64,000 bases of DNA from Mesorhizobium sp. B2-3-4 (GCF_006442315.1 NZ_VFVY01000009.1:186001-250000); one strand, 5' to 3'; numbered from the stretch's first letter, positions 40,840 to 50,108 are shown. Notes: a model not told the origin generated them from the letters alone. A program made the numbers and translations.

Positions 40840-41906
40840 GCGCCCACCTTGCGGGCTTCGCCCAATCTTTCGCCGGCATAGCGCTGTTCGCGGATCGGGC
40901 CCCACCACCATTTGTTGTCGAGGAACCAGTCCACGGTCCGCGCCAGGCCGCTGTCGAAATTCTCTCGGGGCGACCAGCCGAGCTCGCGGCCTATCTTGGT
41001 GGCGTCGATGGCGTAGCGGCGGTCGTGGCCGGGGCGGTCGGTGACGAACGAGATCAGCTCACGATAGCGCCTGCCGCCGGCGCGCGGGCGCCTGGTGTCG
41101 AGCAGGTCGCAGATCGTCTCGACGACGGCAAGGTTGGTGCGCTCCGAATTGCCGCCGACATTGTAGCTCTCGCCCGGCGCACCCTTGGTGGCGACGAGTT
41201 CCAGGGCTCGCGCGTGATCCTCGACAAACAGCCAGTCGCGCACATTGGCGCCGGCGCCATAGACCGGCAGCGGCTTTTCGTCGAGCGCGTTGAGGATGAC
41301 GAGCGGGATCAGCTTCTCGGGGAAATGATAGGGACCGTAATTGTTCGAACAGTTGGAAAGCACGACCGGCAGGCCGTAGGTCTCATGCCAGGCGCGCACC
41401 AGATGGTCCGAGGCCGCCTTCGAGGCGGAATAGGGCGAGGACGGCGCGTAGGGCGTCTCCTCGACGAACATGCCGCCGTCGAAAGGCAGGTCGCCGAACA
41501 CCTCGTCGGTGGAAACGTGATGGAAGCGGAAGCGGCTTTTCCTGTCGTCGGAAAGGCCACGCCAGTATTCCAGCGCGGCGTTGAGGATCTTGTAGGTGCC
41601 GACGATGTTGGTCTCGATGAAGGCGCCCGGTCCATCGATGGAGCGGTCGACATGACTTTCGGCGGCAAGGTTCATGACGATATCGATATCGTCGCGGCGC
41701 AGGAGATCGAGCACCGCGCGCTCGTCGCAGATGTCGGCCTGGGCGAAGCTGTAATTGTGGGCATTCTCGATCGGTCGCAGCGAGGCCAGATTGCCCGCAT
41801 AGGTCAGCTTGTCCAGATTGGTCACCCGGTAGGCCGGATTGGCGCACAGATGCCGGCATACCGCCGAACCGATGAAGCCGGCACCGCCCGTCACCAGAAA
41901 ATTCAT
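40836..41906 (-). CDS. rfbB: dTDP-glucose 4,6-dehydratase
   Basis: Second step of dTDP-rhamnose synthesis. It is 356 residues from [14 protein letters not shown], with GAGG upstream of this ATG. The NAD loop is GGAGFIG, the active site includes [11 protein letters not shown] and [15 protein letters not shown], and the substrate region [15 protein letters not shown] is intact. The open frame begins seven codons earlier at tandem GTG codons; the start used here matches the family. Confidence 0.95.
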   Translation of the reverse strand: MNFLVTGGAGFIGSAVCRHLCANPAYRVTNLDKLTYAGNLASLRPIENAHNYSFAQADICDERAVLDLLRRDDIDIVMNLAAESHVDRSIDGPGAFIETNIVGTYKILNAALEYWRGLSDDRKSRFRFHHVSTDEVFGDLPFDGGMFVEETPYAPSSPYSASKAASDHLVRAWHETYGLPVVLSNCSNNYGPYHFPEKLIPLVILNALDEKPLPVYGAGANVRDWLFVEDHARALELVATKGAPGESYNVGGNSERTNLAVVETICDLLDTRRPRAGGRRYRELISFVTDRPGHDRRYAIDATKIGRELGWSPRENFDSGLARTVDWFLDNKWWWGPIREQRYAGERLGEARKVGA

Positions 41907-41936
41907 GCCCCTGTCCTCATGCACCACCAGCTCCTA

Positions 41937-42491
41937 TCAGGCGAACATCTCGGCCATGGCCAGCGCCGGCGCCTTGAGATCCTTGTCCGAAAGCTGGAAC
42001 CCGCCGGCCAGCGACGGCCATTCGATGCCGATGGCGGGATCGTCGAAACGGATCGACCGGTCATGTTCGGGTGAATAGGTGTCGGTCACCTTGTACAGCA
42101 CCTCGGTGTCGGGCACGAGCGTGACGAAGCCATGCGCGAAGCCTTTTGGCACCAGGATCTGGTTGCCCTTGTCGGCCGACACTTCGAGGCCGACCCATTT
42201 TCCGAAGGTTTTCGAAGCGCATCGGATATCGACCGCGACATCGAGAATGCTGCCTCTGACGACCCGCAGCAGCTTGTCCTGGGCGCGCGGCGCGAGCTGG
42301 TAGTGAAGCCCGCGCAAAACGCCGGCGGCGGCGGAATAGGAGTGGTTGTCCTGCACGAAGACCAGGTCGATGCCGGCCTGCGAAAAGCGTTCGGCATTGT
42401 AGGTTTCCATGAAGAAACCGCGGGCGTCGCCATGGCGCTTGGGAGTGATTTCCAGCACGCCGTCGATGCCAAGGGACCTGACCTCCAGCAT
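41937..42491 (-). CDS. rfbC: dTDP-4-dehydrorhamnose 3,5-epimerase
   Basis: Third step of dTDP-rhamnose synthesis; cupin-fold epimerase of 184 residues, full length. Conserved blocks are RGFFMETYN, DNHSYS, LRGLHYQ (catalytic His region), LVPKGFAHGFV and YSPEHDRSIRFDDP. The ATG is the base after the rfbA stop. Confidence 0.95.
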   Translation of the reverse strand: MLEVRSLGIDGVLEITPKRHGDARGFFMETYNAERFSQAGIDLVFVQDNHSYSAAAGVLRGLHYQLAPRAQDKLLRVVRGSILDVAVDIRCASKTFGKWVGLEVSADKGNQILVPKGFAHGFVTLVPDTEVLYKVTDTYSPEHDRSIRFDDPAIGIEWPSLAGGFQLSDKDLKAPALAMAEMFA

Positions 42492-43373
42492 CTAGCCCTC
42501 CGACAGGTCGGCGACGCGCCGGCGCAGATAGGCGGCATATTCGTTCTTGCCCAGGCGGCTGGCGCGATCCAACACCTTGTCGGCCGTCAGCCAACCCTGC
42601 TCGAAGGCGATTTCCTCCGGGCAGGCGACCTTGATGCCCTGGCGATGCTCGATGGTGCGCACGAAGGAGGAGGCCTCGTGCAGGCTGTCATGCGTGCCGG
42701 TGTCGAGCCAGGCGTAGCCGCGGCCCAGCCGGTGCACATGCAATTGGCCGCGTTCGAGATAGACGTTGTTGACCGCGGTGATCTCGATCTCGCCTCGCGC
42801 CGATGGACGGATGGTAGGCGCGATGTCGACGACGTCGTTGTCGTAGAAATAGAGGCCGGTAACGGCCCAGTTGGACTTCGGCTTTTGCGGCTTTTCCTCG
42901 ATCGTCAGCGCGGTTCCGGTCGCCTTGTCGAAGGACACCACGCCGTAGCGTTCGGGATCCTCGACGTGATAGGCAAACACCGACGCGCCGGTCTCGCGCG
43001 AAGCCGCGGCGCGGCAAAGCTGCGACAGCCCGTCGCCGAAATAGATGTTGTCGCCCAGGATCATCGACACGCTGTCCTTGCCGATGAACTCGCGGCCGAT
43101 GATGAAGGCTTCGGCAAGACCATTGGGCTGCGGTTGCTCGGCGTAGGATAGTGAGAGCCCGAAATCCGACCCATCGCCCAGCAACCCGTGGAAAGCCGGC
43201 AGATCACGCGGCGTCGAAATGATCAGAATCTCTCGAATTCCGGCGAGCATCAGCACGCTCAGCGGATAATAAATCATCGGCTTGTCGTATATGGGAAGAA
43301 TTTGCTTAGAGACTGCTAATGTTAGCGGATAAAGACGCGTTCCACTGCCTCCAGCAAGGATAATTCCTTTCAA
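42492..43373 (-). CDS. rfbA: Glucose-1-phosphate thymidylyltransferase
   Basis: First step of dTDP-rhamnose synthesis, using the glucose-1-phosphate that Pgm or GlgP can supply. It is 293 residues. Motifs: [11 protein letters not shown] at 8-18, [29 protein letters not shown] (dTTP/Mg site) and [20 protein letters not shown]. First gene of the minus-strand rfb operon, with a promoter-like sequence and two inverted repeats just upstream. Confidence 0.95.
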   Translation of the reverse strand: MKGIILAGGSGTRLYPLTLAVSKQILPIYDKPMIYYPLSVLMLAGIREILIISTPRDLPAFHGLLGDGSDFGLSLSYAEQPQPNGLAEAFIIGREFIGKDSVSMILGDNIYFGDGLSQLCRAAASRETGASVFAYHVEDPERYGVVSFDKATGTALTIEEKPQKPKSNWAVTGLYFYDNDVVDIAPTIRPSARGEIEITAVNNVYLERGQLHVHRLGRGYAWLDTGTHDSLHEASSFVRTIEHRQGIKVACPEEIAFEQGWLTADKVLDRASRLGKNEYAAYLRRRVADLSEG

Positions 43374-43418
43374 GAAGCTCTCCTCGACATGCCAAAGCCC
43401 CCCGGCCCTAAGTGCCTG

Positions 43419-43447
43419 TGCTTAGGTTTCATGCATTGGCTTGTCAA
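43419..43447 (-). promoter_or_regulatory. Putative promoter of rfbA operon with inverted repeats
   Basis: Minus strand: TTGACA (43447-43442), 17 bases, then TAAGCA (43424-43419), about 45 bases upstream of the rfbA start. Both boxes lie in small inverted repeats: GCATTG/CAATGC around the -35 box (about 43433-43450) and CCTAAG/CTTAGG around the -10 box (43407-43426). Confidence 0.5.
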
Positions 43448-43528
43448 TGCGGCACACGACAAACCCATTGGCCATGATTGATACCCGCCTTTGTGCGCCC
43501 CCTCCCCACCGGCTGAACCTGTCCGATC

Positions 43529-44869
43529 CTATCTCGGCAAGGCCGAGGCCCTGGCCGGGACGAGCAGATTGTCCTCGTCACGCCGGCCGGCCCTGGCCGC
43601 TTCGTTCCTCTGGTCGAGCCGATTGGCAAATCCACTGTGAAAGACGATCCCGTTCAAATAGGCGAACGTCATCGCGAGAGCCGCGGTCCGCAACGGATAA
43701 TCGACGAGAGAGTGGACGAGAAGGAACGATATCGAAAGAAAGGCGGCTTTCTGCAACGGTTCTCTGCGAATTCCCACGGACGATATGGACAGAAGCACCG
43801 CATAGGCAACCAGCAGCAAAACCACCGGCGCGCCTCCCTCCAGCGCCAATTCCAAATAGTCGTTGTGCGCATGGTTCACATAGGATTTGAAGATCATGCT
43901 GCCTTTTTCATAGATCTGATAAACCTTCTGAAAGGCACCAAATCCCACACCGATGGTCCAGTTCTGTTCAATTCCCGCAATCGTGGTCCGCGCGAATTCG
44001 GCTCTTCCGAAGGCCGGGTCGACCACCTTGGCATCGATCTTTGCCCACGCCCCGATCGTGTAGATCGAAAGGCCGATGAAAACGGCCAGAATGCCATAAC
44101 CCCCAAGCCTGGAGCGGGCAGACAGGAAGACAATGGAAATTGCGGTGATCGCCAGTCCGATCAGGATGCCTGCCCGCGAACCGGCGGCCAGGAGAAGCAG
44201 CAGGAGTGTTATCAGCCCGAGCGCCCCGGACAGAAGGTGGCCGCGGAACAGGCCGTAATAAACCACGAAGGGGATGGAGACGAACAGCAAGGCCGAGAAA
44301 TGGTTCTGATTGGCAAAGAGGCCCGCATTGATCGTAAACGGCAGCAACCCCTCGATGGCGACGGTATCGGAAAGCGAATACTGGATCGCCGCCGCCAGGC
44401 CATTGCAGATCACGCCCATGAAAAAGAACGGGAGAAGACCGTGGACCTGCTCGGCACGCAGGCGCAGGACGCCGAGAAAGAATGCGGCGGCGGCAACGAA
44501 ATAGAGCATGCACTCGACCGTGCGCCCGACGCCGACGCTGCCAAAGCGCAAACGGGTTGCGCCATCCAGCCACGGATCTGCAAGCAACACCGCGGGCCGC
44601 AACCCCTCGAACAGGGTCGCGGGCAGCGGCACGAGCTGAAAACAGAACACCGCAAGGGCAAGAACAAGCAACCACAAGATGACGCGGGGAATGGGCTGCC
44701 GGGACGGTCTCGAGAGAATGGCCGCGGCGCAGACAATCGCCGCAACCTCGATCAGCGTCTCGGTGTAGAGGCCGCTGGCTGTGCCGCCGCCGATCAGCAG
44801 GGACAGAAAGAGGACTGATCCAAGCGCATATTTGTCCCACTCCGCAGGCCGTCGCGACCGTTCTCTCAC
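43529..44869 (-). CDS. O-antigen ligase/polymerase family membrane protein
   Basis: Polytopic Wzy_C-family protein of 446 residues with about twelve hydrophobic segments. The periplasmic signature is VNHAHNDYLELALEGGAPV near residue 330, where the second His is the conserved one. Other family features are NAGLFANQNHFSALL and LLAAGSRAGILIG. The GTG start overlaps the upstream stop (GTGA), so it is coupled to the helical-repeat protein gene. As part of the Wza/Wzc operon it may polymerise or ligate the exported EPS. The frame upstream of the GTG overlaps the preceding gene and is not used. Confidence 0.85.
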   Translation of the reverse strand: MRERSRRPAEWDKYALGSVLFLSLLIGGGTASGLYTETLIEVAAIVCAAAILSRPSRQPIPRVILWLLVLALAVFCFQLVPLPATLFEGLRPAVLLADPWLDGATRLRFGSVGVGRTVECMLYFVAAAAFFLGVLRLRAEQVHGLLPFFFMGVICNGLAAAIQYSLSDTVAIEGLLPFTINAGLFANQNHFSALLFVSIPFVVYYGLFRGHLLSGALGLITLLLLLLAAGSRAGILIGLAITAISIVFLSARSRLGGYGILAVFIGLSIYTIGAWAKIDAKVVDPAFGRAEFARTTIAGIEQNWTIGVGFGAFQKVYQIYEKGSMIFKSYVNHAHNDYLELALEGGAPVVLLLVAYAVLLSISSVGIRREPLQKAAFLSISFLLVHSLVDYPLRTAALAMTFAYLNGIVFHSGFANRLDQRNEAARAGRRDEDNLLVPARASALPR

Positions 44870-46125
44870 GACGAGACCCTTTCGATGCTCAATTTGTGCA
44901 TGACCAACGTTCCTACATATCGGAACCGCCAACTCTCGGCGATCGCTGCCGTTTCCAACCTCAGCAACTGGATTGGGCATGCGGCCGGCTCAATCGTGAA
45001 GTCGAGGCTCAGGCTGCGCCTGTTGAAGGTGCCTTCCGGTATGTTGAAGCGCGCTATTTCGCGTGAAGGGTCGGCGCATCTGAGGGACCAGAACAAATCC
45101 TTTGGCAGTTTGAGGTTCGTGGCCGAAGCGTTCAGGGACATCCTGTAGGAACCAGGGGGCAGTTCGATGAATTGCTGGAGTGCCGCGTTCTTGACCGGCG
45201 TGTTCAGAAACCGGATCGTCGCTCCGCGGTCGCCTTCACCCGCGTCCTGCGACCCGGCGAAAGTGATCTCCAGGCCGGACCGCTCATGTACCACCCAGTC
45301 GAATGGTTTGCCGCTGTGAACCGGCTCGAAGCCACCATTGAAAATGTAGCCGCCCAGTTTGCGCTCCGCATCAGACAGGCTGAAAAGAAAGAGCCGATAG
45401 GCCGAGCCATACTGTTTCTGCCTGATATAGCCATCGATCACGGCCGACAATTCGTTGGACGTCGGAGGCGCCGGAGACCTGGCGAGATCAAGCAGCAACC
45501 GGTTTGCGGCCGCCAGCCCTTGGGGATTCTGGCCAAGAGTGGAAAAGAGCTTGCCACGCCATGGCGCTTCCGCGCTGATAGCGGCGAGCACGGCCCCATA
45601 CCCCAGGGGATTTGAGAGAATGGCCGGCCAGCCGGTTGCCACGGCTGAAAACTGATCGGGCCACCGGCGCAACAAGATATCGATCTCGGCCACTGCCCTC
45701 ACCAGGTCGCCCGTCTCGACGGAGCGGTCGATGGATCTCTGCAACGCGTGTATTTCGGTCTTGGACAGCATTCGAGCCTGGTCAAAGAGCTCGAACGCCT
45801 GATCCTTCTCCCCCTGGCGATACCTGATCTCGCCGATCAGGCTGTAAAGGCGCGCATCCGCGACATTGAAGCGGAGCGCATTTCCAGCCTTCACGGCCAA
45901 CCCGTCGAGATCGGCCCCCCCGTTAGTCTGGTTCAGCTCGGCCGTAATGTCTCCGATCAAGGCATCCACGTTCAACGGATCGAGCGCGAGAGAGACGCTC
46001 GGCGCTCCAGTCTCAAGAAGACGACTTAGCCCGGTCGACGAAGCCATCAACACCAGAACGGAGGCGACGAACCAAACGCTTGAACGCAGGAGACTTTGCA
46101 TGCGCGGGCTGGTCTGCTCCACCAT
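44866..46125 (-). CDS. Membrane-anchored helical-repeat protein with lectin-like C-terminus, function unknown
   Basis: A 419-residue protein. One N-terminal membrane segment (about 11-32, VWFVASVLVLMASSTGL) anchors a probably periplasmic body. Residues ~45-250 are helical, TPR-like repeats (VADARLYSLIGEIRYRQGEKDQAFELFDQA). Residues ~255-415 are beta-rich, with NGGFEPVHSGKPFDWVVHE and IELPPGSYRMSLNAS, like carbohydrate-binding jelly-roll domains. I do not recognise a named family. The start at 46125 has GAGGG upstream and overlaps the 3' end of the Wzc-like gene by 113 bases. The end overlaps the polymerase/ligase gene (GTGA). A scaffold between kinase and polymerase is an inference. Confidence 0.75.
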   Translation of the reverse strand: MVEQTSPRMQSLLRSSVWFVASVLVLMASSTGLSRLLETGAPSVSLALDPLNVDALIGDITAELNQTNGGADLDGLAVKAGNALRFNVADARLYSLIGEIRYRQGEKDQAFELFDQARMLSKTEIHALQRSIDRSVETGDLVRAVAEIDILLRRWPDQFSAVATGWPAILSNPLGYGAVLAAISAEAPWRGKLFSTLGQNPQGLAAANRLLLDLARSPAPPTSNELSAVIDGYIRQKQYGSAYRLFLFSLSDAERKLGGYIFNGGFEPVHSGKPFDWVVHERSGLEITFAGSQDAGEGDRGATIRFLNTPVKNAALQQFIELPPGSYRMSLNASATNLKLPKDLFWSLRCADPSREIARFNIPEGTFNRRSLSLDFTIEPAACPIQLLRLETAAIAESWRFRYVGTLVMHKLSIERVSS

Positions 46126-48391
46126 CGACTTTGCCCTCAATTTTCGGGGTGCTCGTGCCGTACTCGTAGTACTGGTAGTTCATGTATTTGTAGGCGTAGT
46201 TGTAGTCGAACTTGTTCACCGAGAATTTCGACATCGCAGCCCCGATGACATTGGCTCCGGCTGCGCGCAGACGCTTCAGGGCCGTTTTGGCGGATTTGCG
46301 GGTTACCTGGTTGGTGGAAATGACCATCAGCGTACCTTCGGCAAGCCGGCTGAGGATCGGTGCATCCGAAAGCCCGACGACCGGCGGCGCGTCGATGATG
46401 ACCAGATCGAAACGCTTGCCGAGATTCGTGATGATCAGGGCCATTTTGGGCGAAGAGAGCAGGTCCGCCGGGTTCGGCGGTATGGTCCCCGATGTCAGAA
46501 CAGTCACGTTGGGGTATTTCGTTGCTCTGAAGATGCCAGGCAGATCCTCCTTGCGAACGGTGTTCGTCAGGAGATTGCTCAGGCCGATCGCGTTGTCGAG
46601 GCCGAACAGCCGATGCAGGTTCGGTTTGCGCAGATCACCGTCGACAAGCAAAACCTTGGCGCCGAGGGCGGCGAAATCCTGGCCAAGCTTGAGCGAGGTG
46701 GTTGATTTGCCCTCCGAAGGCTCGGAGCTGGTTACCAGCAGCGAACGCGGCGCCCCTTCCGCTCCGGAAAATTGCAGCGACGTCCGCAGCGAACGATAGG
46801 CCTCCGAAAGTCCCGATTTCTGATCGGCTATGCTGGCTACCAGTTCGCGGTCGTCGACGAGCGGCAAGATGCCGAGCATAGCCAGTCCGAGCTCTTTCTC
46901 GACCTGCTCGGGATTGGTGAAGGTGTTGTTCAGCAATTCGACGAGGTAGATGATCGATGCGCTCAAGGCCATGAAAAGCGCAAGCGCGATCGCAAGATTG
47001 ATGCTGAGGCGAGGAGAATAAGGGCTCACGGGCTGGGTCGCGAAATCGACTACGGCGGCGGTTTGGGTCTTGAGCTCCGAACTCACGCCGACTTCATTCA
47101 GTTTGGCGATCAGGCCGTCATATTGCGACCGGTTGGAATCGACCTCGCGCTTGAGGATCGTGTATTTGATGTTCTTGTCGTTGAAGACGATCTGCTGCTT
47201 TTCCAGCTCCGCGAGCTTGGCCTTGAGATCGGCTTCCTTGTCTTGTGCCTCCTGATATTTCAACCGCAGCGAATCGGTTATCGCCAGCACGCCATTGTTG
47301 TAGACCCGTTGCAGTTCCTTGATCTGCGACTGCAGCTGCTGCATTTCCGGAAAGCCGGGTTTCAGAATGCCCAATTTCTGCTGGTATTGGCCTGTGAGGT
47401 CCGCCAGCTTCTCGCTGAGCTTCTGCAGGCCTTCGCTCTCCAGGACCGGACCGAGGCTGGCGCCACGTCCCTTGTCTATCTGGTCGACCATGCGCCCGGC
47501 ATCGAGACGGTCCTGGATCGCGGTAGCGAGTGCCGTGTTGAGAGCCTCGATGTTCGATCCGATCAGCGACTTGTCGCCACCGGTGACGGTGATGCCGGCA
47601 TCCTTGGCATAGGCGACCAGTTCCTCCTCCGACTTCTGCAGCTTCTGTTTGACCTGCAGGACCTGTTCCTGAATGAACTGCCTTGCCAGATCCGATGTCT
47701 CGCTGGTCTGGTCGAGACGCTGATCGATGAAGCTCTGCGCGACCTGATTGGCGACATCGCTCGCATATCTGGGCTTCTGGTCGGCGAAGGTGATCGACAA
47801 CAGGCTGGTGTTCGTCACCAGATTGACCGTCAGGTCATCCAGAACGCGCTTGATCGCCATGGCTTCGCGCTCTTCAGGCGTCTTTTCCTGGATCGACGGC
47901 GATTTGGAAATCCCGAAGGCACGGTAGAAGATGTTACTGACCGAGAAACTCGGGGTCGGAAACAGGAAGTCAGGCTTCTCGGCGAGCCCCAGCTGAAACA
48001 CGACACGCTGCGCCAGAGCCCTGCTCTTCAACTTCTCGCGGGCTGTCAGGAAAGCCCGCACGTCGCTGTTTTCGGAGACCACCTCGATGTCCTGGAAGAC
48101 CTTTGCCGAAGGGACCAGGACTTCCAGCTGCGTCGTGGCCTGATATTTCGGTGTCTGCATCATCGTCACGATGACGCCGGCGACAAGGCCCGCCACGGCC
48201 ATCATGACGATCAGCCAGCGATACTGGACGACATAGAAGAGCAAACGAAGCGGATTGAAGCGCTCGTCCTGGGCGGCATAGTCACGGCCATACGGGCTAT
48301 AGTTCTGAGCCCCGTCGTAATAGAGGTCCGCGGACAGGGCTTGAGCTTGTCCGGGGCCGGCAATCTGGTACTGCCTGTTGCGATCGAGCAT
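46013..48391 (-). CDS. Wzc/ExoP-like polysaccharide co-polymerase and BY-kinase
   Basis: Inner-membrane protein of 792 residues controlling chain length and export of capsule/EPS. A Wzz domain lies between two membrane segments (about 57-77 and 464-485), with long periplasmic coiled coils between. The cytoplasmic BY-kinase has Walker A SEPSEGKST (556-564), Walker A' VDGDLRKP (583-590) and Walker B VIIDAPP (664-670). A C-terminal tyrosine cluster has eight Tyr between 730 and 744 and is the autophosphorylation site in this family. It lies between the Wza-like gene (45 bases) and the overlapping helical-repeat gene. The neighbouring PHP phosphatase is the expected antagonist. Confidence 0.94.
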   Translation of the reverse strand: MLDRNRQYQIAGPGQAQALSADLYYDGAQNYSPYGRDYAAQDERFNPLRLLFYVVQYRWLIVMMAVAGLVAGVIVTMMQTPKYQATTQLEVLVPSAKVFQDIEVVSENSDVRAFLTAREKLKSRALAQRVVFQLGLAEKPDFLFPTPSFSVSNIFYRAFGISKSPSIQEKTPEEREAMAIKRVLDDLTVNLVTNTSLLSITFADQKPRYASDVANQVAQSFIDQRLDQTSETSDLARQFIQEQVLQVKQKLQKSEEELVAYAKDAGITVTGGDKSLIGSNIEALNTALATAIQDRLDAGRMVDQIDKGRGASLGPVLESEGLQKLSEKLADLTGQYQQKLGILKPGFPEMQQLQSQIKELQRVYNNGVLAITDSLRLKYQEAQDKEADLKAKLAELEKQQIVFNDKNIKYTILKREVDSNRSQYDGLIAKLNEVGVSSELKTQTAAVVDFATQPVSPYSPRLSINLAIALALFMALSASIIYLVELLNNTFTNPEQVEKELGLAMLGILPLVDDRELVASIADQKSGLSEAYRSLRTSLQFSGAEGAPRSLLVTSSEPSEGKSTTSLKLGQDFAALGAKVLLVDGDLRKPNLHRLFGLDNAIGLSNLLTNTVRKEDLPGIFRATKYPNVTVLTSGTIPPNPADLLSSPKMALIITNLGKRFDLVIIDAPPVVGLSDAPILSRLAEGTLMVISTNQVTRKSAKTALKRLRAAGANVIGAAMSKFSVNKFDYNYAYKYMNYQYYEYGTSTPKIEGKVDGGADQPAHAKSPAFKRLVRRLRSGVDGFVDRAKSSS

Positions 48392-48436
48392 GGCGCAAGG
48401 TGATCCTGGGTTTGTCCGCGGCCGGCCGTGCCTGCC

Positions 48437-49210
48437 TTACGGAATGACCGCAATGCGGGCCGCGCTCGAGGCGAGACCCAGGGCATCCTTCAGATTGTTC
48501 ATCGCGATTTTCGACTTCGAAGCGAACACGACGATCACATCACCGCCGTAAATGCGCGGGTTGCGATTCTTGCCGGCGCGTATGTCCTCGACGTTGTAGT
48601 TCGCGACCAGCTTGTTCTGACCGAGATTGCGGTAGACGAAGACCTTGCCGGCATCGCCGACGGCATTGAAGCCACCGGCAAGCGCGATCGCATCCAGCAG
48701 GGACGCATTGCTGGACACCGGATAGATACCAGCCCTGTTGACTTCGCCGTCGACCGTAATGCGTTGGCCGACCGACTCTTTCACGAAAATCGTCACGTCG
48801 GGCGATTGCAGGTATTTTGCGCCGTACGCGGTCTCGATTTCCTTCTCGAGCTGGCGGACGGTCTTGCCTGCAGCGGTCAGCGTGCCGATGAGCGGAAGGG
48901 AAATCTGTCCGCCGGCGTCGACCTGGACGGTCCTGTTCAAATTATCGACCTGGAAGACGCTCACTTCAAGCACGTCGTTGGCCGACAGCGGCTGCTCGCT
49001 GCCATTTTGCGTGTTTTGAGGTGCCGGCAAGTCCTTCACCACCTGCAAGGCGCCGCCGCCGGCAAGGGCGGTTGAAGACGATGTCGGATGCAACGCTTCG
49101 ACGGGACTCGTCGATGATGTCGAAGACGAATTCGCGCAGCCTGAGAGCGCAAGCAATGCGACCAGCACCGAAATGCCTGCATTGCTCCTCGCAAGATCGA
49201 AAATGCCCAT
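48437..49210 (-). CDS. Wza-like polysaccharide export lipoprotein
   Basis: Outer-membrane-associated export protein (OPX) of 257 residues, shorter than E. coli Wza. The lipobox LLALSGC puts the lipidated Cys near residue 25. A Poly_export domain (LSANDVLEVSVFQVDNLNRTVQVDAGGQISLPLIG, described here in part) and one SLBB-like domain (ITVDGEVNRAGIYPVSSNASLLDAIALAGG in part) follow. The ATG overlaps the phosphatase stop by one base (TGATG). Short OPX proteins with one SLBB domain are typical of ExoF/Wza relatives in Alphaproteobacteria. Confidence 0.92.
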   Translation of the reverse strand: MGIFDLARSNAGISVLVALLALSGCANSSSTSSTSPVEALHPTSSSTALAGGGALQVVKDLPAPQNTQNGSEQPLSANDVLEVSVFQVDNLNRTVQVDAGGQISLPLIGTLTAAGKTVRQLEKEIETAYGAKYLQSPDVTIFVKESVGQRITVDGEVNRAGIYPVSSNASLLDAIALAGGFNAVGDAGKVFVYRNLGQNKLVANYNVEDIRAGKNRNPRIYGGDVIVVFASKSKIAMNNLKDALGLASSAARIAVIP

Positions 49211-50037
49211 CACAGAGACCCGCTCTTGAACAGCCGGCCCAATCCGCCGAAACGGCCCGCGCTGTTGGCACCCAATTTCTTGGTGCTCACTTTTCCAATG
49301 GGCGCCAGCGGCTGATTCTGCAATATCGCACCCGGGCGTTTCACCGCCATATTGTAGGCTTCATCTTCGCCGCACCGATTTGCGATGGCGACAACGGCCT
49401 GGGAAAGCCCTGGCCTGCGTCTGGACGGGCTGTGGGCGTCGGATGCGATGATGTCCACCCTGCCCTCGTCGAGCAGCTTTTCCGAGTAGTACAGTGCGGT
49501 TCGGCCAAAGGCTCCCGTGACCGAATCCGCCGTGAGCTGGATAAGGCATCCCAATGCGTTCAACCGCTCGACCACGTCATAGTTCGATTTGATCCACGTC
49601 AGCCGTTCAGGATGGGTAAGGATCGGAACATAGCCGGCGCCAATCAGTCGGGAGGCGAGATTCTCCAGGCGCGGCGGCAAGATGTGGTGCGGCGGTTCGA
49701 AAAGGAAATATCGCGACCGGTTCAAGGTCGGCACCTTGCCGAGCCTCAGCCGGTCGGGAAGATCGGGCGAGACATGAACGTCGGCTCCGACATACAGGGT
49801 AAGCGGGATGCTGGCGCGGGCAAGTTCCCGGACCAATAGTTCGACTGCCTCGGCAATATTTGCCGTGCCGTTCTCATAGACACCGGGCATGACATGCGGC
49901 GTGCACACCATGTGTGTTGTCCCATCAGCCACCGCCAGCCGCGCCATCTCAAGCGATTCAGCCAGACTGGAAGAGCCATCGTCGAGACCAGGCAGGATAT
50001 GGGAATGCAGGTCGATCATTGGCGTTTCTGTCTGCAT
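49210..50037 (-). CDS. PHP-fold tyrosine phosphatase, CpsB/YwqE-like
   Basis: Metal-dependent protein-tyrosine phosphatase predicted to dephosphorylate the Wzc tyrosine cluster. It is 275 residues from MQTETPMIDLHSH; a start at 50019 (MIDLHSH) is equally possible. Metal ligands of the PHP barrel are in DLHSHILPGLDDGS, VCTPHVMPG, TLYVGADVHVSP, TLTHPER-type (here LTHPERL) and SDAHSPSRRRPGLS. Proteobacterial Wzc proteins often pair with a low-molecular-weight phosphatase (Wzb); here the PHP type more usual in Firmicutes takes its place. First gene before the Wza-like and Wzc-like genes. Confidence 0.92.
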   Translation of the reverse strand: MQTETPMIDLHSHILPGLDDGSSSLAESLEMARLAVADGTTHMVCTPHVMPGVYENGTANIAEAVELLVRELARASIPLTLYVGADVHVSPDLPDRLRLGKVPTLNRSRYFLFEPPHHILPPRLENLASRLIGAGYVPILTHPERLTWIKSNYDVVERLNALGCLIQLTADSVTGAFGRTALYYSEKLLDEGRVDIIASDAHSPSRRRPGLSQAVVAIANRCGEDEAYNMAVKRPGAILQNQPLAPIGKVSTKKLGANSAGRFGGLGRLFKSGSL

Positions 50038-50072
50038 GGAGGCAAAGCCAGACCGTTGCCTCGACAAAATAC

Positions 50073-50108
50073 AAATGCGTCACCCGCATTGCGGCGAATG
50101 ACGCATTT
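50073..50108. promoter_or_regulatory. Nested perfect palindrome upstream of the phosphatase-wza-wzc genes
   Basis: The outer arms AAATGCGTCA and TGACGCATTT are a perfect 10-base inverted repeat. Inside lies a second one, CCGCA-T-TGCGG. It lies 35 bases upstream of the phosphatase start and 33 bases past the stop of the secreted-protein gene. On the minus strand the stem is followed by GTATTTTG, a weak T-run, so it could be a terminator for the upstream gene, an attenuator, or an operator. Confidence 0.6.

Noticed and set aside
46772..48403. 543-codon plus-strand frame opposite the Wzc-like gene
   Set aside because: Antisense shadow rich in Arg/Asp/Gln without domain structure; the minus frame is a clear BY-kinase.
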